Positions 56,206-64,000 of a stretch of DNA of 64,000 nt are shown here, one piece after another (position 1 is the stretch's first letter; each line of letters starts with the position of its first letter). The stretch lies in NCBI RefSeq assembly GCF_004341625.1, contig NZ_SLZG01000002.1, forward strand, positions 248,001 through 312,000. Reading direction: 5' to 3'. Origin of the DNA: Rhizobium sp. BK376 (GTDB lineage: Bacteria; Pseudomonadota; Alphaproteobacteria; Rhizobiales; Rhizobiaceae). Both the position numbers and the translations under genes were made by a program. The notes beneath the pieces are model-generated. The model made no database searches, was not told the origin of the DNA, and worked only from the letters and a program-made list of their open reading frames with translations.

Positions 56206-56931
56206 ATGCCGAAGTATGAAAGCGCGGTTCGCCGCGCGCCGCGTGGCAAAGAACCGTCGCCCGAACCTTTGACGACTCACGCCGAGTTGCTTGGCGGGGC
56301 CGTCGCCAGAGCGGGTTTCGATTACTATTTGATGGCCCGCTTTCCGCGGGGAGACAGTGTCGGCTTTGCCGATAACCAGATCGCCTGCAATTGGCCGCGG
56401 GAACTTGTCGAACATTATTCAAGCAGCGATGTGTTTCACTGCAGCCGGCTCGTATCCGCACTTAAATATACGAACATGCCTGTCTTCTGCGAGGGCGGCG
56501 GATTTGCAAGTGCGGCTGCGAACCACGAGAGCAGGGCACTGACCGGCTGGTTTATGGATCGCGGTTTGCGAACGACTTTTGCCTTCAGCCTGCACGATGC
56601 AGCATTGCGTCACTACATCTTCGCCTTCTCGGGCAAACGCGCGAAACTCTCTGACAGGGAGAGCATGGAGCTTGTCTACGGCGCGATGCAGATCCTGCAT
56701 GCTTTCGCTCGCGATCTCGATGACGGCGATGGACCGGCAGAGCAACTGAGCAAACGGGAAATCGAATGTCTGCGCTGGTCGGCTGCCGGCAAGAGCAGCG
56801 AAGAGATCGCAATCATTCTCGATCTCTCGTCGCATACCGTCGCCAGCTACCTGAAGAGCGCGATGCGAAAGCTCGACTCGGTCAATAGAATGCAGGCGGT
56901 CGCCCGCGCTTTCCGGTACAGGCTGATATAG
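56206..56931 (+). CDS. LuxR-type regulator, autoinducer-domain solo
   Basis: The 241-residue protein has an N-terminal autoinducer-binding-like domain (about residues 20-165) and a C-terminal LuxR helix-turn-helix (LSKREIECLRWSAAGKSSEEIAIILDLSSHTVASYLKSAMRKLDSVNRMQAVARAFR). The ligand domain has NWPRELVEHYSSSDVFHCSRL but lacks the usual Pro after Asp and the Trp later on, so acyl-homoserine lactone binding is in doubt. No synthase gene is near. The ATG at 56206 has a CGGAG site; a longer frame upstream has none. Confidence 0.85.
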   Translation: MPKYESAVRRAPRGKEPSPEPLTTHAELLGGAVARAGFDYYLMARFPRGDSVGFADNQIACNWPRELVEHYSSSDVFHCSRLVSALKYTNMPVFCEGGGFASAAANHESRALTGWFMDRGLRTTFAFSLHDAALRHYIFAFSGKRAKLSDRESMELVYGAMQILHAFARDLDDGDGPAEQLSKREIECLRWSAAGKSSEEIAIILDLSSHTVASYLKSAMRKLDSVNRMQAVARAFRYRLI

Positions 56932-56959
56932 CGATCCGATCCTGAGGCGGCGCCGACGG

Positions 56960-57685
56960 TTAGAAACCGTTGCCGCCGCGCATTTCGGAGATGAATGTGC
57001 CGACGATGATCCGGATATCCAGGAAGACCGAGAAGTTCTCGACATAGAATAGATCGCTGGCAATGCGCGCCCGGGCTTTTGCGGCACGATCCGTGGGGCC
57101 GCGCAGCCCGCGCATCTGGGCAAGACCCGTGATTCCCGGCCGCACAAGATGGCGGTAGTGGTATTCGGGAACCAGTTCCTCATAGACCATTCCTGCCGCC
57201 AGCATGCCGATAGCATGGCAGCGAGGTCCGACCAGCGACATATCCCCCTTCAGCACGTTCAGGAGCTGAGGCAGTTCATCAAGATTGGTTCGGCGCAGGA
57301 TCGCACCGATACGGGTGATGCGCGGGTCGTTCTGCACGGTCTGGGCTACGCCGGATGCGTCGCACATATCGGTGCGCATCGAGCGGAATTTATACACCCT
57401 AATTTTTGTGCAGTTTTTGCCCCAGCGAACCTGGGTGAACAGCACCGGGCCGGGGCTGTCGATGCGAATCAACAGAGCAATTGCAGCAAAAAAAGGCAGA
57501 AGAATAATGAGGGCGCTCAAAGAAGCGGCAATGTCTATCGTACGCTTGAGGAAATGTTGAAGCGGGCGAGGCTTGCTGTTGGGGACGCGAATGATCCCAG
57601 ATGAGGCCGAGCGACCAAGAAAGCGATTGCGCTCAATTTCGAATGCGCCACCGGGAATACTGTTATGTAAGTCCGTGATGCTCAA
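56960..57685 (-). CDS. ExoY/PssA-type undecaprenyl-phosphate sugar phosphotransferase
   Basis: The 241-residue enzyme has one membrane helix (about 47-75, KRTIDIAASLSALIILLPFFAAIALLIRID) and the polyprenyl-phosphate hexose-1-phosphate transferase body with VYKFRSMRTDM, RITRIGAILRRTNLDELPQLLNVLKGDMSLVGPR and HYRHLVRPGITGLAQMRG. It should add the first sugar of a repeat unit to the lipid carrier. It starts with TTG and no nearby ATG. Two CtrA-type boxes lie upstream. No other polysaccharide cluster genes are beside it. Confidence 0.88.
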   Translation of the reverse strand: MSITDLHNSIPGGAFEIERNRFLGRSASSGIIRVPNSKPRPLQHFLKRTIDIAASLSALIILLPFFAAIALLIRIDSPGPVLFTQVRWGKNCTKIRVYKFRSMRTDMCDASGVAQTVQNDPRITRIGAILRRTNLDELPQLLNVLKGDMSLVGPRCHAIGMLAAGMVYEELVPEYHYRHLVRPGITGLAQMRGLRGPTDRAAKARARIASDLFYVENFSVFLDIRIIVGTFISEMRGGNGF

Positions 57686-58022
57686 AATCTTGGCTCTTAA
57701 TTCTGTTGGAGACCTAATGCTTAAACTTAAATATTCATTAAGTCATTCAAGCAGCTTTGTCACTATGTAGCTTAACGATTGGTTAATCGCATAAAAGCAC
57801 GCATTTGCAACAATAGTATCACGTTACCCCACAAAGTTCATTGCGCTGCAGTAACGCCTTTGCTGCAAATGCGTTATGTAGCTGATTTCCCGAGAAATTT
57901 GAGATTTTTGAAAAAGAGTTCAACTTGGTTGAACTTCATCCACAGCGTTTCCGCATATCTGGGTTGCAATTCATGCATGTTTCCAAATAGAACAAAGAAC
58001 TACTCCCTTTGGGCTATTGTTT
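57686..58022. other. AT-rich upstream region of the ExoY-like gene
   Basis: This 337-bp gap has a lower GC content than its neighbours and carries two exact TTAA-N7-TTAA sites. It contains no supported gene; a 131-codon frame from 57779 to 58174 is an artefact of the AT-rich stretch running into the DUF2793 gene. Confidence 0.7.
57727..57786. promoter_or_regulatory. Two exact TTAA-N7-TTAA boxes before the ExoY-like gene
   Basis: TTAA-ATATTCA-TTAA (57727-57741) and TTAA-CGATTGG-TTAA (57772-57786) lie 42 and 87 bp before the gene's start. Both fit the CtrA consensus exactly, and their centres are 45 bp (about four helical turns) apart. Confidence 0.6.
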
Positions 58023-59060
58023 CTAAAGCAAAAGGGCGACGATCTCCGTCTTGCCGTTACCGAATTCCACTTGCGCCGTTCCGGAATAAAGCAGGGTCAA
58101 GCCATCGCCCGCGGTCAGAAAGGCTAGTCCTGCCGCGGTCTGACGCTCCGGCCCGGATAGGGCAGGCGAAGTAACCATCGCCAGCGTTACGGAACCATTT
58201 GCAAGAAGACTGATGGAATGACCGCCGGAGGAGACGACGCTGGCGGAGAGCAGCAGCAGATAAATTCCGCTGGCCGGCACCACGAGGCTATGTCCCCCGC
58301 CGCTGCCGACCGCATCCCCGAGCGAAAAGCCGCCTTGTACTATGCCTGGATCGCCAAAGCCGGTCTGGCTGCCGCTTGCGGGCGATGAGGTCCCTGATGG
58401 AGGCGAGGCTCGCACAAGGGGCTTGCCGGGCGTGGTGACGACGCCTTGTGGCGAGATGGCAAGTCCTGTTTGCCAGGCGCTGCCGTCGGGGCTAACCTTG
58501 ATGGCGAAATCGTCGTTGCCGGCAAGTCCCATTTCGGCTCGCCCCGACCATGCCGTCTGGAAGAGAAGGGATGCCGTATCGGCCGGCGCCGCCTTATTGA
58601 TCTTGATCTGATGCCCGTTTCCGACGTGGCTGAAAAGGCTGGCGGGCGAGGCGACCGCCAGCCTGTTGGTCTCATCGGCCGTCGCATTTATCCCGAGCTT
58701 GGGCATTGAATCGGAGGAGGGCGGGTTGATCTCCGTCCATGCGCCGCCTGTCAGCACGCGAAGCTGCGCCTCGGACAGGAACCATGCCTGCCAGCCCTCC
58801 CGAGGCTCGATGAGGATCCAAGCGCCGTCCTGCCGGAAGGCGATCGATCCGGATTTGCCGGACCACGGTCCGGTCGATGCCGCAGCGATCAGATAGCAAT
58901 CGCCTTCGACCGGGGCATCCGGGGGTGCGGAAAGCTCGGCCGATATGACTAGTTGCACGACGGCGTCGAGCCGCTGCAAAGCCTCGTTGTGGGTGACATG
59001 CTTCTGCGCCTGGGAGGGTAGGATGTAGGGCAGGGCAAGATTGACGGTTTCTTCGGACAC
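58023..59060 (-). CDS. DUF2793-containing protein (phage/GTA-tail-like)
   Basis: The 345-residue protein has an N-terminal DUF2793 segment (LALPYILPSQAQKHVTHNEALQRLDAVVQLVISAELSAPPDAPVEGDCYLIAAASTGPWSGKSGSIAFRQDGAWILIEPREGWQAWFLSEAQLRVLTGGAWTEI) and a C-terminal glycine/serine-rich region (about 215-345). DUF2793 occurs in phage and gene-transfer-agent tail proteins. No tail, capsid or terminase genes are nearby, so it is an orphan. A signal peptide is not obvious. Confidence 0.8.
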   Translation of the reverse strand: MSEETVNLALPYILPSQAQKHVTHNEALQRLDAVVQLVISAELSAPPDAPVEGDCYLIAAASTGPWSGKSGSIAFRQDGAWILIEPREGWQAWFLSEAQLRVLTGGAWTEINPPSSDSMPKLGINATADETNRLAVASPASLFSHVGNGHQIKINKAAPADTASLLFQTAWSGRAEMGLAGNDDFAIKVSPDGSAWQTGLAISPQGVVTTPGKPLVRASPPSGTSSPASGSQTGFGDPGIVQGGFSLGDAVGSGGGHSLVVPASGIYLLLLSASVVSSGGHSISLLANGSVTLAMVTSPALSGPERQTAAGLAFLTAGDGLTLLYSGTAQVEFGNGKTEIVALLL

Positions 59061-59203
59061 AGGCGTTCTCCCGCTTGGCGGCAGGCAAGCGCCGATATGC
59101 GGGCCGAACCATGCCGTTGTTTCGCCACGAGTTTAGGTGGGGCGAAACGAGCGGGGAAAAATCGGCGGTGTAGTGCTTGAATTCGTTCGGCTTTACGCCA
59201 TTC

Positions 59204-59995
59204 TCATGCCACAGCGGCGCTCTTGCCGCCCCAGCAGATGAAGCTGGGATTGGCGAAATCGGCGTCATGTGATTGATCCGTCTTGCCGTAACGCAGCGGC
59301 TGGCCATCCGTCATCACGGTAGTGCCGCCGGCGGCACGCAACACTGCGTCGCCCGCTGCGGTATCCCATTCCATCGTGCGGCTGAAGCGCGGATAGACGT
59401 CCGCCTTGCCTTCCGCAAGGAGGCAGAATTTCAGGGAAGAACCGATCGAGGTGCAGGCGCTTACCGCATTCTCCGCCAGGAAGTCGTCGGTGCGGGCGTT
59501 GCCGTTGCATCGACTTGCCAGCGCCAGCAGATTTTCCGGCCGTTCCCGGACGCGGATCGGAAGGCGTTCCGTGATTTGGAAATCTTTCCCGACCACCAGC
59601 CGCTCCGCCTTCCGGTCGTCGGCCACGAAGGCAACTCCGATTGCGGGTGCGTAGACGATGCCGGCTACGGGAATGCCGTCCTTTATATAGGCGATGTTGA
59701 CCGTGAACTCGTCGCGATGCTCGACGAATTCACGCGTGCCATCCAGGGGATCGACGAGAAAGAAGGACTTGCCTCGTACATCGGGAACATGTCCGGCAGA
59801 GACTGATTCTTCCGCGATGACGGGGATGTCGGGAAATTCCCTGGAGAGATGAGCGAGAATGATCTGCTCGGCGCGTTCGTCAGCAATCGTGACCGGCGAC
59901 AGATCCTGCTTGAGCGACACGGCACAGTCGGACCGGTAGACCCTAAGAATGGCCTTGCCCGCTTCCAATGCAGCCTGTTCGAATGTCTCGAGCAT
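59204..59995 (-). CDS. cysQ: 3'(2'),5'-bisphosphate nucleotidase CysQ
   Basis: The 263-residue enzyme belongs to the inositol monophosphatase superfamily. The metal-binding motifs FFLVDPLDGTREFVEHRDEFTVNIAYIKDGIPVAGIVYAP and MEWDTAAGDAVLRAAGG are both present, and EESVSAGHVPD fits the CysQ branch. It hydrolyses PAP from sulfate assimilation. The ATG at 59995 is chosen; an in-frame TTG is available at 60019. No cys operon partner is next to it. Confidence 0.9.
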   Translation of the reverse strand: MLETFEQAALEAGKAILRVYRSDCAVSLKQDLSPVTIADERAEQIILAHLSREFPDIPVIAEESVSAGHVPDVRGKSFFLVDPLDGTREFVEHRDEFTVNIAYIKDGIPVAGIVYAPAIGVAFVADDRKAERLVVGKDFQITERLPIRVRERPENLLALASRCNGNARTDDFLAENAVSACTSIGSSLKFCLLAEGKADVYPRFSRTMEWDTAAGDAVLRAAGGTTVMTDGQPLRYGKTDQSHDADFANPSFICWGGKSAAVA

Positions 59996-60334
59996 ATTCC
60001 GGTCGTCTCTCCGCAGCAACTAAGCTTTCAATCTACACTAATCCTGCAATGCAGTATTTAAGAAGTCTTAACCGATAAGTTTAGGTCGTGGTTGCATCAC
60101 ATTTACCCTGTCTAGCCGCTGAAACGTGATTTCGCAATTGGCGACCCTTTGCCTGCTCTATTGGTCGCATCCACGATGCCCGCACTCTCGCGCTTCGGTT
60201 AAATTCATCTGCCGATTCAGCATATTCACAATAAACGAAATCACGTCTCATCCGGCCAAATTAGTGTCCTTTACGGGCTTGTCGTTTTTATTGCATGTGC
60301 GAATGTGTGCGCCGTTTGATACTAGGGCCTTTGC
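59996..60334. promoter_or_regulatory. Divergent region between cysQ and soxB, with paired inverted words
   Basis: ACGTGATTTCG (60124-60134) and its exact inverse CGAAATCACGT (60236-60246) are 101 bases apart; 13 of 14 bases match if the pair is extended to 60121-60134 and 60236-60249. Each word contains a GAAA-N5-TTTC-like core. Otherwise this 339-bp gap holds only promoters; no small gene is supported. Confidence 0.45.
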
Positions 60335-61585
60335 ATGCGCTATTCCGCTTTTTCCATCCTGAAGAATGCGTTTTCCGGAAATCGTAACTGGGAGCCGGTC
60401 TGGCGAACGCCGGAACCGAAGCCGCATTATGACGTGATCATCGTCGGCGGCGGGGGGCATGGGCTGGCGACAGCCTATTATCTCGCCAAGGAATTCGGCA
60501 TCACCAATGTCGCGGTTCTGGAGAAGAGCTATCTCGGCTCCGGCAATGTCGGCCGCAACACGACGATCATCCGTTCCAACTATATGCTGCCGGGCAACGA
60601 GCCTTTCTACGAATTTTCCATGCAGCTCTGGGAAGGGCTGGAGCAGGACTTCAACTACAATGCGATGGTCTCGCAGCGTGGCGTCCTCAACCTCTTCCAT
60701 TCGGATGGCCAGCGCGATGCCTATGCGCGACGCGGCAATGCGATGAAAATGCATGGGGTAGATGCCGATTTGCTGGACCGGGAGCAGGTGCGCAGGATGG
60801 CTCCTTATCTAAATTTCGATCACGCGCGCTTCCCGATCATGGGCGGCCTCCTGCAGAAGCGCGGCGGCACGGCCCGCCACGATGCAGTCGCCTGGGGTTA
60901 TGCCCGCGGCGCCGACATGCGCGGCGTCGACCTCATCCAGCAATGTGAAGTGACAGGCATCCGCCGCGAAAACGGCCGCGTCACCGGCGTCGAGACGACC
61001 CGTGGCTTCATCGGCTGCAACAAGCTGGGTCTTGCCGCTGCCGGCAACACCTCGACGCTCGGCCGCATGGCGGATCTGGAGCTGCCGATCGAAACCCATG
61101 TGCTGCAGGCCTTCGTGTCGGAGGGGCTGAAGCCCGTCATCGACAACGTCATCACCTACGGTGCCGGCCATTTCTACATCTCGCAGTCCGACAAGGGCGG
61201 CTTGGTCTTCGGCGCGGATATCGATTACTACAGCTCCTACGCCCAGCGCGGAAACCTCGCCACCGTCGAGCATACGATCGAGGAGGGGGTGGCGCTCATT
61301 CCTGGCCTGTCGCGCGTCCGCGTGCTGCGCACCTGGGGTGGCGTCATGGACATGAGCATGGACGGCTCGCCGATCATCGACCGGACGCCGATCGATAACC
61401 TCTATCTGAATTGCGGCTGGTGCTACGGCGGCTTCAAGGCGACGCCCGCCTCCGGCTTCTGTTTCGCGCACCTGATCGCCAACAACGATTCCCATCATGT
61501 CAGCCGACTGCTCCGTCTCGACCGTTTCCAGCGCGGTTTCCCGATCGACGAGAGCGGCAAGGGCCCGCAGCCGAACCTGCATTGA
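60335..61585 (+). CDS. soxB: Sarcosine oxidase beta subunit
   Basis: The 416-residue FAD protein begins with a Rossmann segment (YDVIIVGGGGHGLATAYYLAKEFGITNVAVLEKSYLGSGNVGRNTTIIRSNYM) and has MSMDGSPIIDRTPIDNLYLNCGWCYGGFKATPASG near the end, the typical heterotetrameric sarcosine oxidase pattern (covalent FMN and FAD site). It oxidises sarcosine to glycine with the other subunits. It is first of the operon soxB-soxD-soxA, with soxG probably beyond the window edge. Confidence 0.95.
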   Translation: MRYSAFSILKNAFSGNRNWEPVWRTPEPKPHYDVIIVGGGGHGLATAYYLAKEFGITNVAVLEKSYLGSGNVGRNTTIIRSNYMLPGNEPFYEFSMQLWEGLEQDFNYNAMVSQRGVLNLFHSDGQRDAYARRGNAMKMHGVDADLLDREQVRRMAPYLNFDHARFPIMGGLLQKRGGTARHDAVAWGYARGADMRGVDLIQQCEVTGIRRENGRVTGVETTRGFIGCNKLGLAAAGNTSTLGRMADLELPIETHVLQAFVSEGLKPVIDNVITYGAGHFYISQSDKGGLVFGADIDYYSSYAQRGNLATVEHTIEEGVALIPGLSRVRVLRTWGGVMDMSMDGSPIIDRTPIDNLYLNCGWCYGGFKATPASGFCFAHLIANNDSHHVSRLLRLDRFQRGFPIDESGKGPQPNLH

Positions 61586-61597
61586 GGCAATAGAGTC

Positions 61598-61876
61598 ATG
61601 GCAAGTCTGATTAACTGTCCGCATTGCGGCGTCCGTCCGAAAGAAGAATTCTCGATCCGCGGCGATGCATCCGTCGAGCGCCCCGCACCGGCTGCTCCCG
61701 ATGAAGACTGGCATCGCTACGTCCACATCCGTGACAATCCGCGTGGCCGCTATCTCGAGCATTGGCACCACACGTCAGGCTGCCGCCGCTGGCTGGTCGT
61801 CGACCGCAGCAATGTGACCCATGAAGTCTTCTCTGTCGTCGATGCCGCCGACAAGGCGCGGGAGAATGCGCAATGA
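61598..61876 (+). CDS. soxD: Sarcosine oxidase delta subunit
   Basis: The 92-residue subunit has the typical Zn-binding N-terminus (INCPHCGVRPKEEFSIRGDA) and the RDNPRGRYLEHWHHTSGCRRWLVVDRSNVTHEV segment with the expected Cys. It is 12 bp after soxB and overlaps soxA by four bases (ATGA). Confidence 0.95.
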   Translation: MASLINCPHCGVRPKEEFSIRGDASVERPAPAAPDEDWHRYVHIRDNPRGRYLEHWHHTSGCRRWLVVDRSNVTHEVFSVVDAADKARENAQ

Positions 61877-64000
61877 CCGCCTATCGTCTGTCCTCCGGCG
61901 GTCTTGTCAATCGCGGCCGGCCGCTCTCCTTCTCGTTCGACGGCAAGGAGATGAAGGGTTTCGACGGCGACACGCTGGCCGCGGCACTGCTTGCCAACGA
62001 CCAGCTGCTCGTCGGCCGCAGCTTCAAGTATCACCGGCCGCGCGGCATCGTGACCGCAGGCTCCGCCGAGCCGAATGCGCTGGTTACGATCGGCAAGGAT
62101 GGCCGCACCGAGCCGAACACGCGCGCTACCGTCGCCGAGCTCTACCAGGGCATGACCGCCGTCAGCCAGAACCGCTGGCCGTCGTTGAAATATGACGTCG
62201 GCTCGGTCAACAGCCTGTTGTCACCCTTCCTCGGTGCAGGCTTCTACTACAAGACCTTCATGTGGCCGGCAGCCTTCTGGGAAAGGGTCTACGAGCCCTT
62301 CATCCGTCGCGCCGCAGGTCTCGGCAAGGCCGTGATGCAGGCGGATCCGGATCGCTATGAGAAGGCCTGGGCGCATTGCGACCTGCTGGTGATCGGCTCC
62401 GGCCCGACCGGATTGATGGCAGCGCTGGTTGCGGCGCGCGCCGGGCTTCGGGTGATCCTGGCCGATGAAGGTTTCCGTCTCGGCGGTTCGCTGCTTTCGG
62501 AAAAGGTTTCGATCGGCGGGACTGCCGCTGACGCGTTCGTGCAGGCGACGCTGGAGGAGCTTTCGAGCTTTACCAACGTGACGCTGATGCCGCGCACGAC
62601 GGTTTTCGGCTGGTACGACGACAATGTCTTCGGCGCCGTCGAAAAGGTTCAGAAGCATGTCGCCATGCCATCCCCTGAACTGCCGGTCGAGCGGCTCTGG
62701 CGCATCATTACCAAGCGCGCGATTCTGGCGACCGGTGCCGAAGAGCGGCCGCTTGTCTTCGGCGGCAACGACCGCCCCGGCGTGATGATGGCAGGCGCAA
62801 TGCGCAGCTATCTCAACCGTTACGGCGTCGTTGCCGGCAAGAGCGTCGCGATCTTCACCAATGGCGGTTCCGGCTATCGCACTGCGCAGGACCTTGTCGC
62901 CCAGGACGTCGACATTGCGGCCATCATCGATACGCGCAATGCCGTTCCCGAAACTGCGCCAAAGAACGTTCGCGTCATTCATGGTGGCACGATTTCGGCC
63001 ACCAAGGGCGGGCAGCGAATCAAGGGCTTGCTGGCGGACCGCGGTGGCCTCGACGAGGTCATCTCCTGCGACGCGCTTGCGATGTCAGGTGGCTGGTCGC
63101 CGATCATCCATCTTGCCTGCCAGCGCGGCGCCAAGCCGGTCTGGTCGGACGAGAAGCAGGCCTTCATGGCGCCATCAGTCGGCGGCGAGCTGGAGGTCGC
63201 AGGGTCTGCGGCGGGCATCGAGAGCATCTCGGGATGCCTGAGGGACGGTGCGGACAAGGCTGCGCGCATTGCCGCGAGCCTCGGCGTGACAGCCGCCGCA
63301 TTCGAAACGCCTGAGGTCGAGGGCGAGTATGATCCGGCATTCGCGGCGATGTGGCATGTGCCCGGCGCCAAGGACAAGGCTTTCATCGACTTCCAGAACG
63401 ACGTGCATTCCAAGGATCTGAGCGCTGCCCTGCGCGAAGGTTTCGGGCATATCGAGCACGCCAAGCGCTATACGACGAACGGCATGGCGACCGATCAGGG
63501 CAAGCTCGGCAATGTCAACGCTGCCGGCATCATCGCGGGCATGCGCGGCGTCAGCCCGGCTGCCGTCGGCACCACGACATTCCGGCCCTTCTACACGCCC
63601 GTCTCCTTCGGGGCGATGGCGGGCACGGCGCGCGGCAAGCATGCGCGCCCGACACGCGAATCGCCGTTGCATGGCTGGGCGAAGAAGAACGGCGCCGTTT
63701 TCGTCGAGGCCGGCTTCTGGTATCGCTCCTCCTGGTTCCCGCGCGCTGGCGAAAAGACTTGGCGCGAAAGCGTCGACCGCGAAGTGTTGAACGTCCGTGC
63801 CAATGTCGGCATCTGCGATGTCTCTACCCTCGGCAAGATCGAGGTCTTCGGCACCGATGCCGCCGAGTTCCTCAACCGTCTCTACACCAATGCCTTCCTG
63901 AAGCTTTCGGTCGGCAAGGCGCGCTATGGGCTGATGCTGCGCGAAGACGGTTTCGTCTTCGACGACGGCACGACCAGCCGCCTGTCCGAGAACCATTTCT
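61873..64000 (+). CDS. soxA: Sarcosine oxidase alpha subunit (C-terminal part outside window)
   Basis: The first 709 residues are visible. They include the N-terminal ferredoxin-like segment (YRLSSGGLVNRGRPLSFSFDGKEMKGFDGDTLAAALLANDQLLVGRSFKYHRPRGIVTAGSAEPNALV), an NAD-binding Rossmann domain near residue 170 (LLVIGSGPTGLMAALVAARAGLRVILADEGFRLGGS) and the start of the GcvT-like C-terminal half (FRPFYTPVSFGAMAGTARG). The window cuts the protein at about two thirds of its usual length. It should pass the methyl group to folate. It starts inside the soxD stop. Confidence 0.95.
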   Translation, partial: MTAYRLSSGGLVNRGRPLSFSFDGKEMKGFDGDTLAAALLANDQLLVGRSFKYHRPRGIVTAGSAEPNALVTIGKDGRTEPNTRATVAELYQGMTAVSQNRWPSLKYDVGSVNSLLSPFLGAGFYYKTFMWPAAFWERVYEPFIRRAAGLGKAVMQADPDRYEKAWAHCDLLVIGSGPTGLMAALVAARAGLRVILADEGFRLGGSLLSEKVSIGGTAADAFVQATLEELSSFTNVTLMPRTTVFGWYDDNVFGAVEKVQKHVAMPSPELPVERLWRIITKRAILATGAEERPLVFGGNDRPGVMMAGAMRSYLNRYGVVAGKSVAIFTNGGSGYRTAQDLVAQDVDIAAIIDTRNAVPETAPKNVRVIHGGTISATKGGQRIKGLLADRGGLDEVISCDALAMSGGWSPIIHLACQRGAKPVWSDEKQAFMAPSVGGELEVAGSAAGIESISGCLRDGADKAARIAASLGVTAAAFETPEVEGEYDPAFAAMWHVPGAKDKAFIDFQNDVHSKDLSAALREGFGHIEHAKRYTTNGMATDQGKLGNVNAAGIIAGMRGVSPAAVGTTTFRPFYTPVSFGAMAGTARGKHARPTRESPLHGWAKKNGAVFVEAGFWYRSSWFPRAGEKTWRESVDREVLNVRANVGICDVSTLGKIEVFGTDAAEFLNRLYTNAFLKLSVGKARYGLMLREDGFVFDDGTTSRLSENHF

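Noticed and set aside
57779..58174. Open frame in the AT-rich gap before the ExoY-like gene
   Set aside because: It has no ribosome site and overlaps the DUF2793 gene on the other strand.
60058..60072. TTAAGAAGTCTTAA before cysQ as a CtrA site
   Set aside because: The spacing is N6 and does not fit the consensus.

Overview
The window looks like a chromosomal segment of a Rhizobiaceae alphaproteobacterium (Rhizobium/Agrobacterium-like). The basis is the chpT, ctrA, sciP and rpoH genes, the UDP-glucose dehydrogenase/UDP-glucuronate epimerase pair (rkpK-lpsL type), an ExoY-type sugar transferase, a BDA-ordered sarcosine oxidase operon, GC-rich coding sequence and dense LysR/GntR/MocR/AraC regulators. 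No insertion sequence, tRNA, rRNA, CRISPR array or prophage block was seen. The best hosts would be confirmed by ctrA or rpoH phylogeny.

Layout. 1-12 kb: a cysteine desulfurase-like gene cut by the window edge, an aldose epimerase-family gene, and a chain of small regulator/transporter units (MFS/XRE, GntR, EamA/AraC) with a FAD monooxygenase and several small conserved-looking proteins. 12-18 kb: a LysR-flanked operon of an alpha/beta hydrolase-like protein, an RND adaptor and an RND pump, closed by a strong terminator. 18-24 kb: a DMT exporter divergent from a MocR regulator, then a tight three-gene sugar-acid operon (DenD-like, 3-hydroxyisobutyrate dehydrogenase-like, arabinonate/xylonate dehydratase-like). 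24-28 kb: a PAS-GGDEF-EAL protein and a YeiH-family transporter with a divergent LysR gene. 28-32 kb: a DeoR regulator divergent from a kinase plus dimethylglycine/sarcosine dehydrogenase-like pair. 32-41 kb: ung, a P-loop kinase-like protein, a ring-cleaving dioxygenase/esterase pair resembling MhqO/MhqD, a DMT transporter, a flavin reductase, the UDP-galacturonate precursor pair, a GNAT protein and a methyltransferase. 42-51 kb: housekeeping genes (purA, rpoH, an RluA-type pseudouridine synthase, a TrmH-type methyltransferase) mixed with membrane proteins of unknown function. 51-57 kb: a cell-cycle hub of eipA, chpT, an atypical receiver, ctrA, a FliJ-like protein and sciP, followed by a LuxR-type regulator and an ExoY-like transferase. 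58-64 kb: an orphan DUF2793 protein, cysQ and the soxBDA operon, cut at the right edge.

How the parts work together. ChpT passes phosphate to CtrA, and SciP restrains CtrA in Caulobacter; having them within 5 kb makes this a regulatory centre. Two perfect TTAA-N7-TTAA sites lie just upstream of the ExoY-like gene, which suggests CtrA control of exopolysaccharide synthesis. The ctrA promoter region carries four GANTC sites in 130 bp. Two separate modules can oxidise N-methylated glycines (the DeoR-linked dehydrogenase and soxBDA), which fits a soil or plant-associated lifestyle. I found no clearly new multi-gene defence or mobile system. The most unusual items are the CtrA-type boxes at exoY, the atypical receiver beside chpT, the hydrolase-like protein without a normal active site in the pump operon, and the DeoR-kinase-dehydrogenase module.
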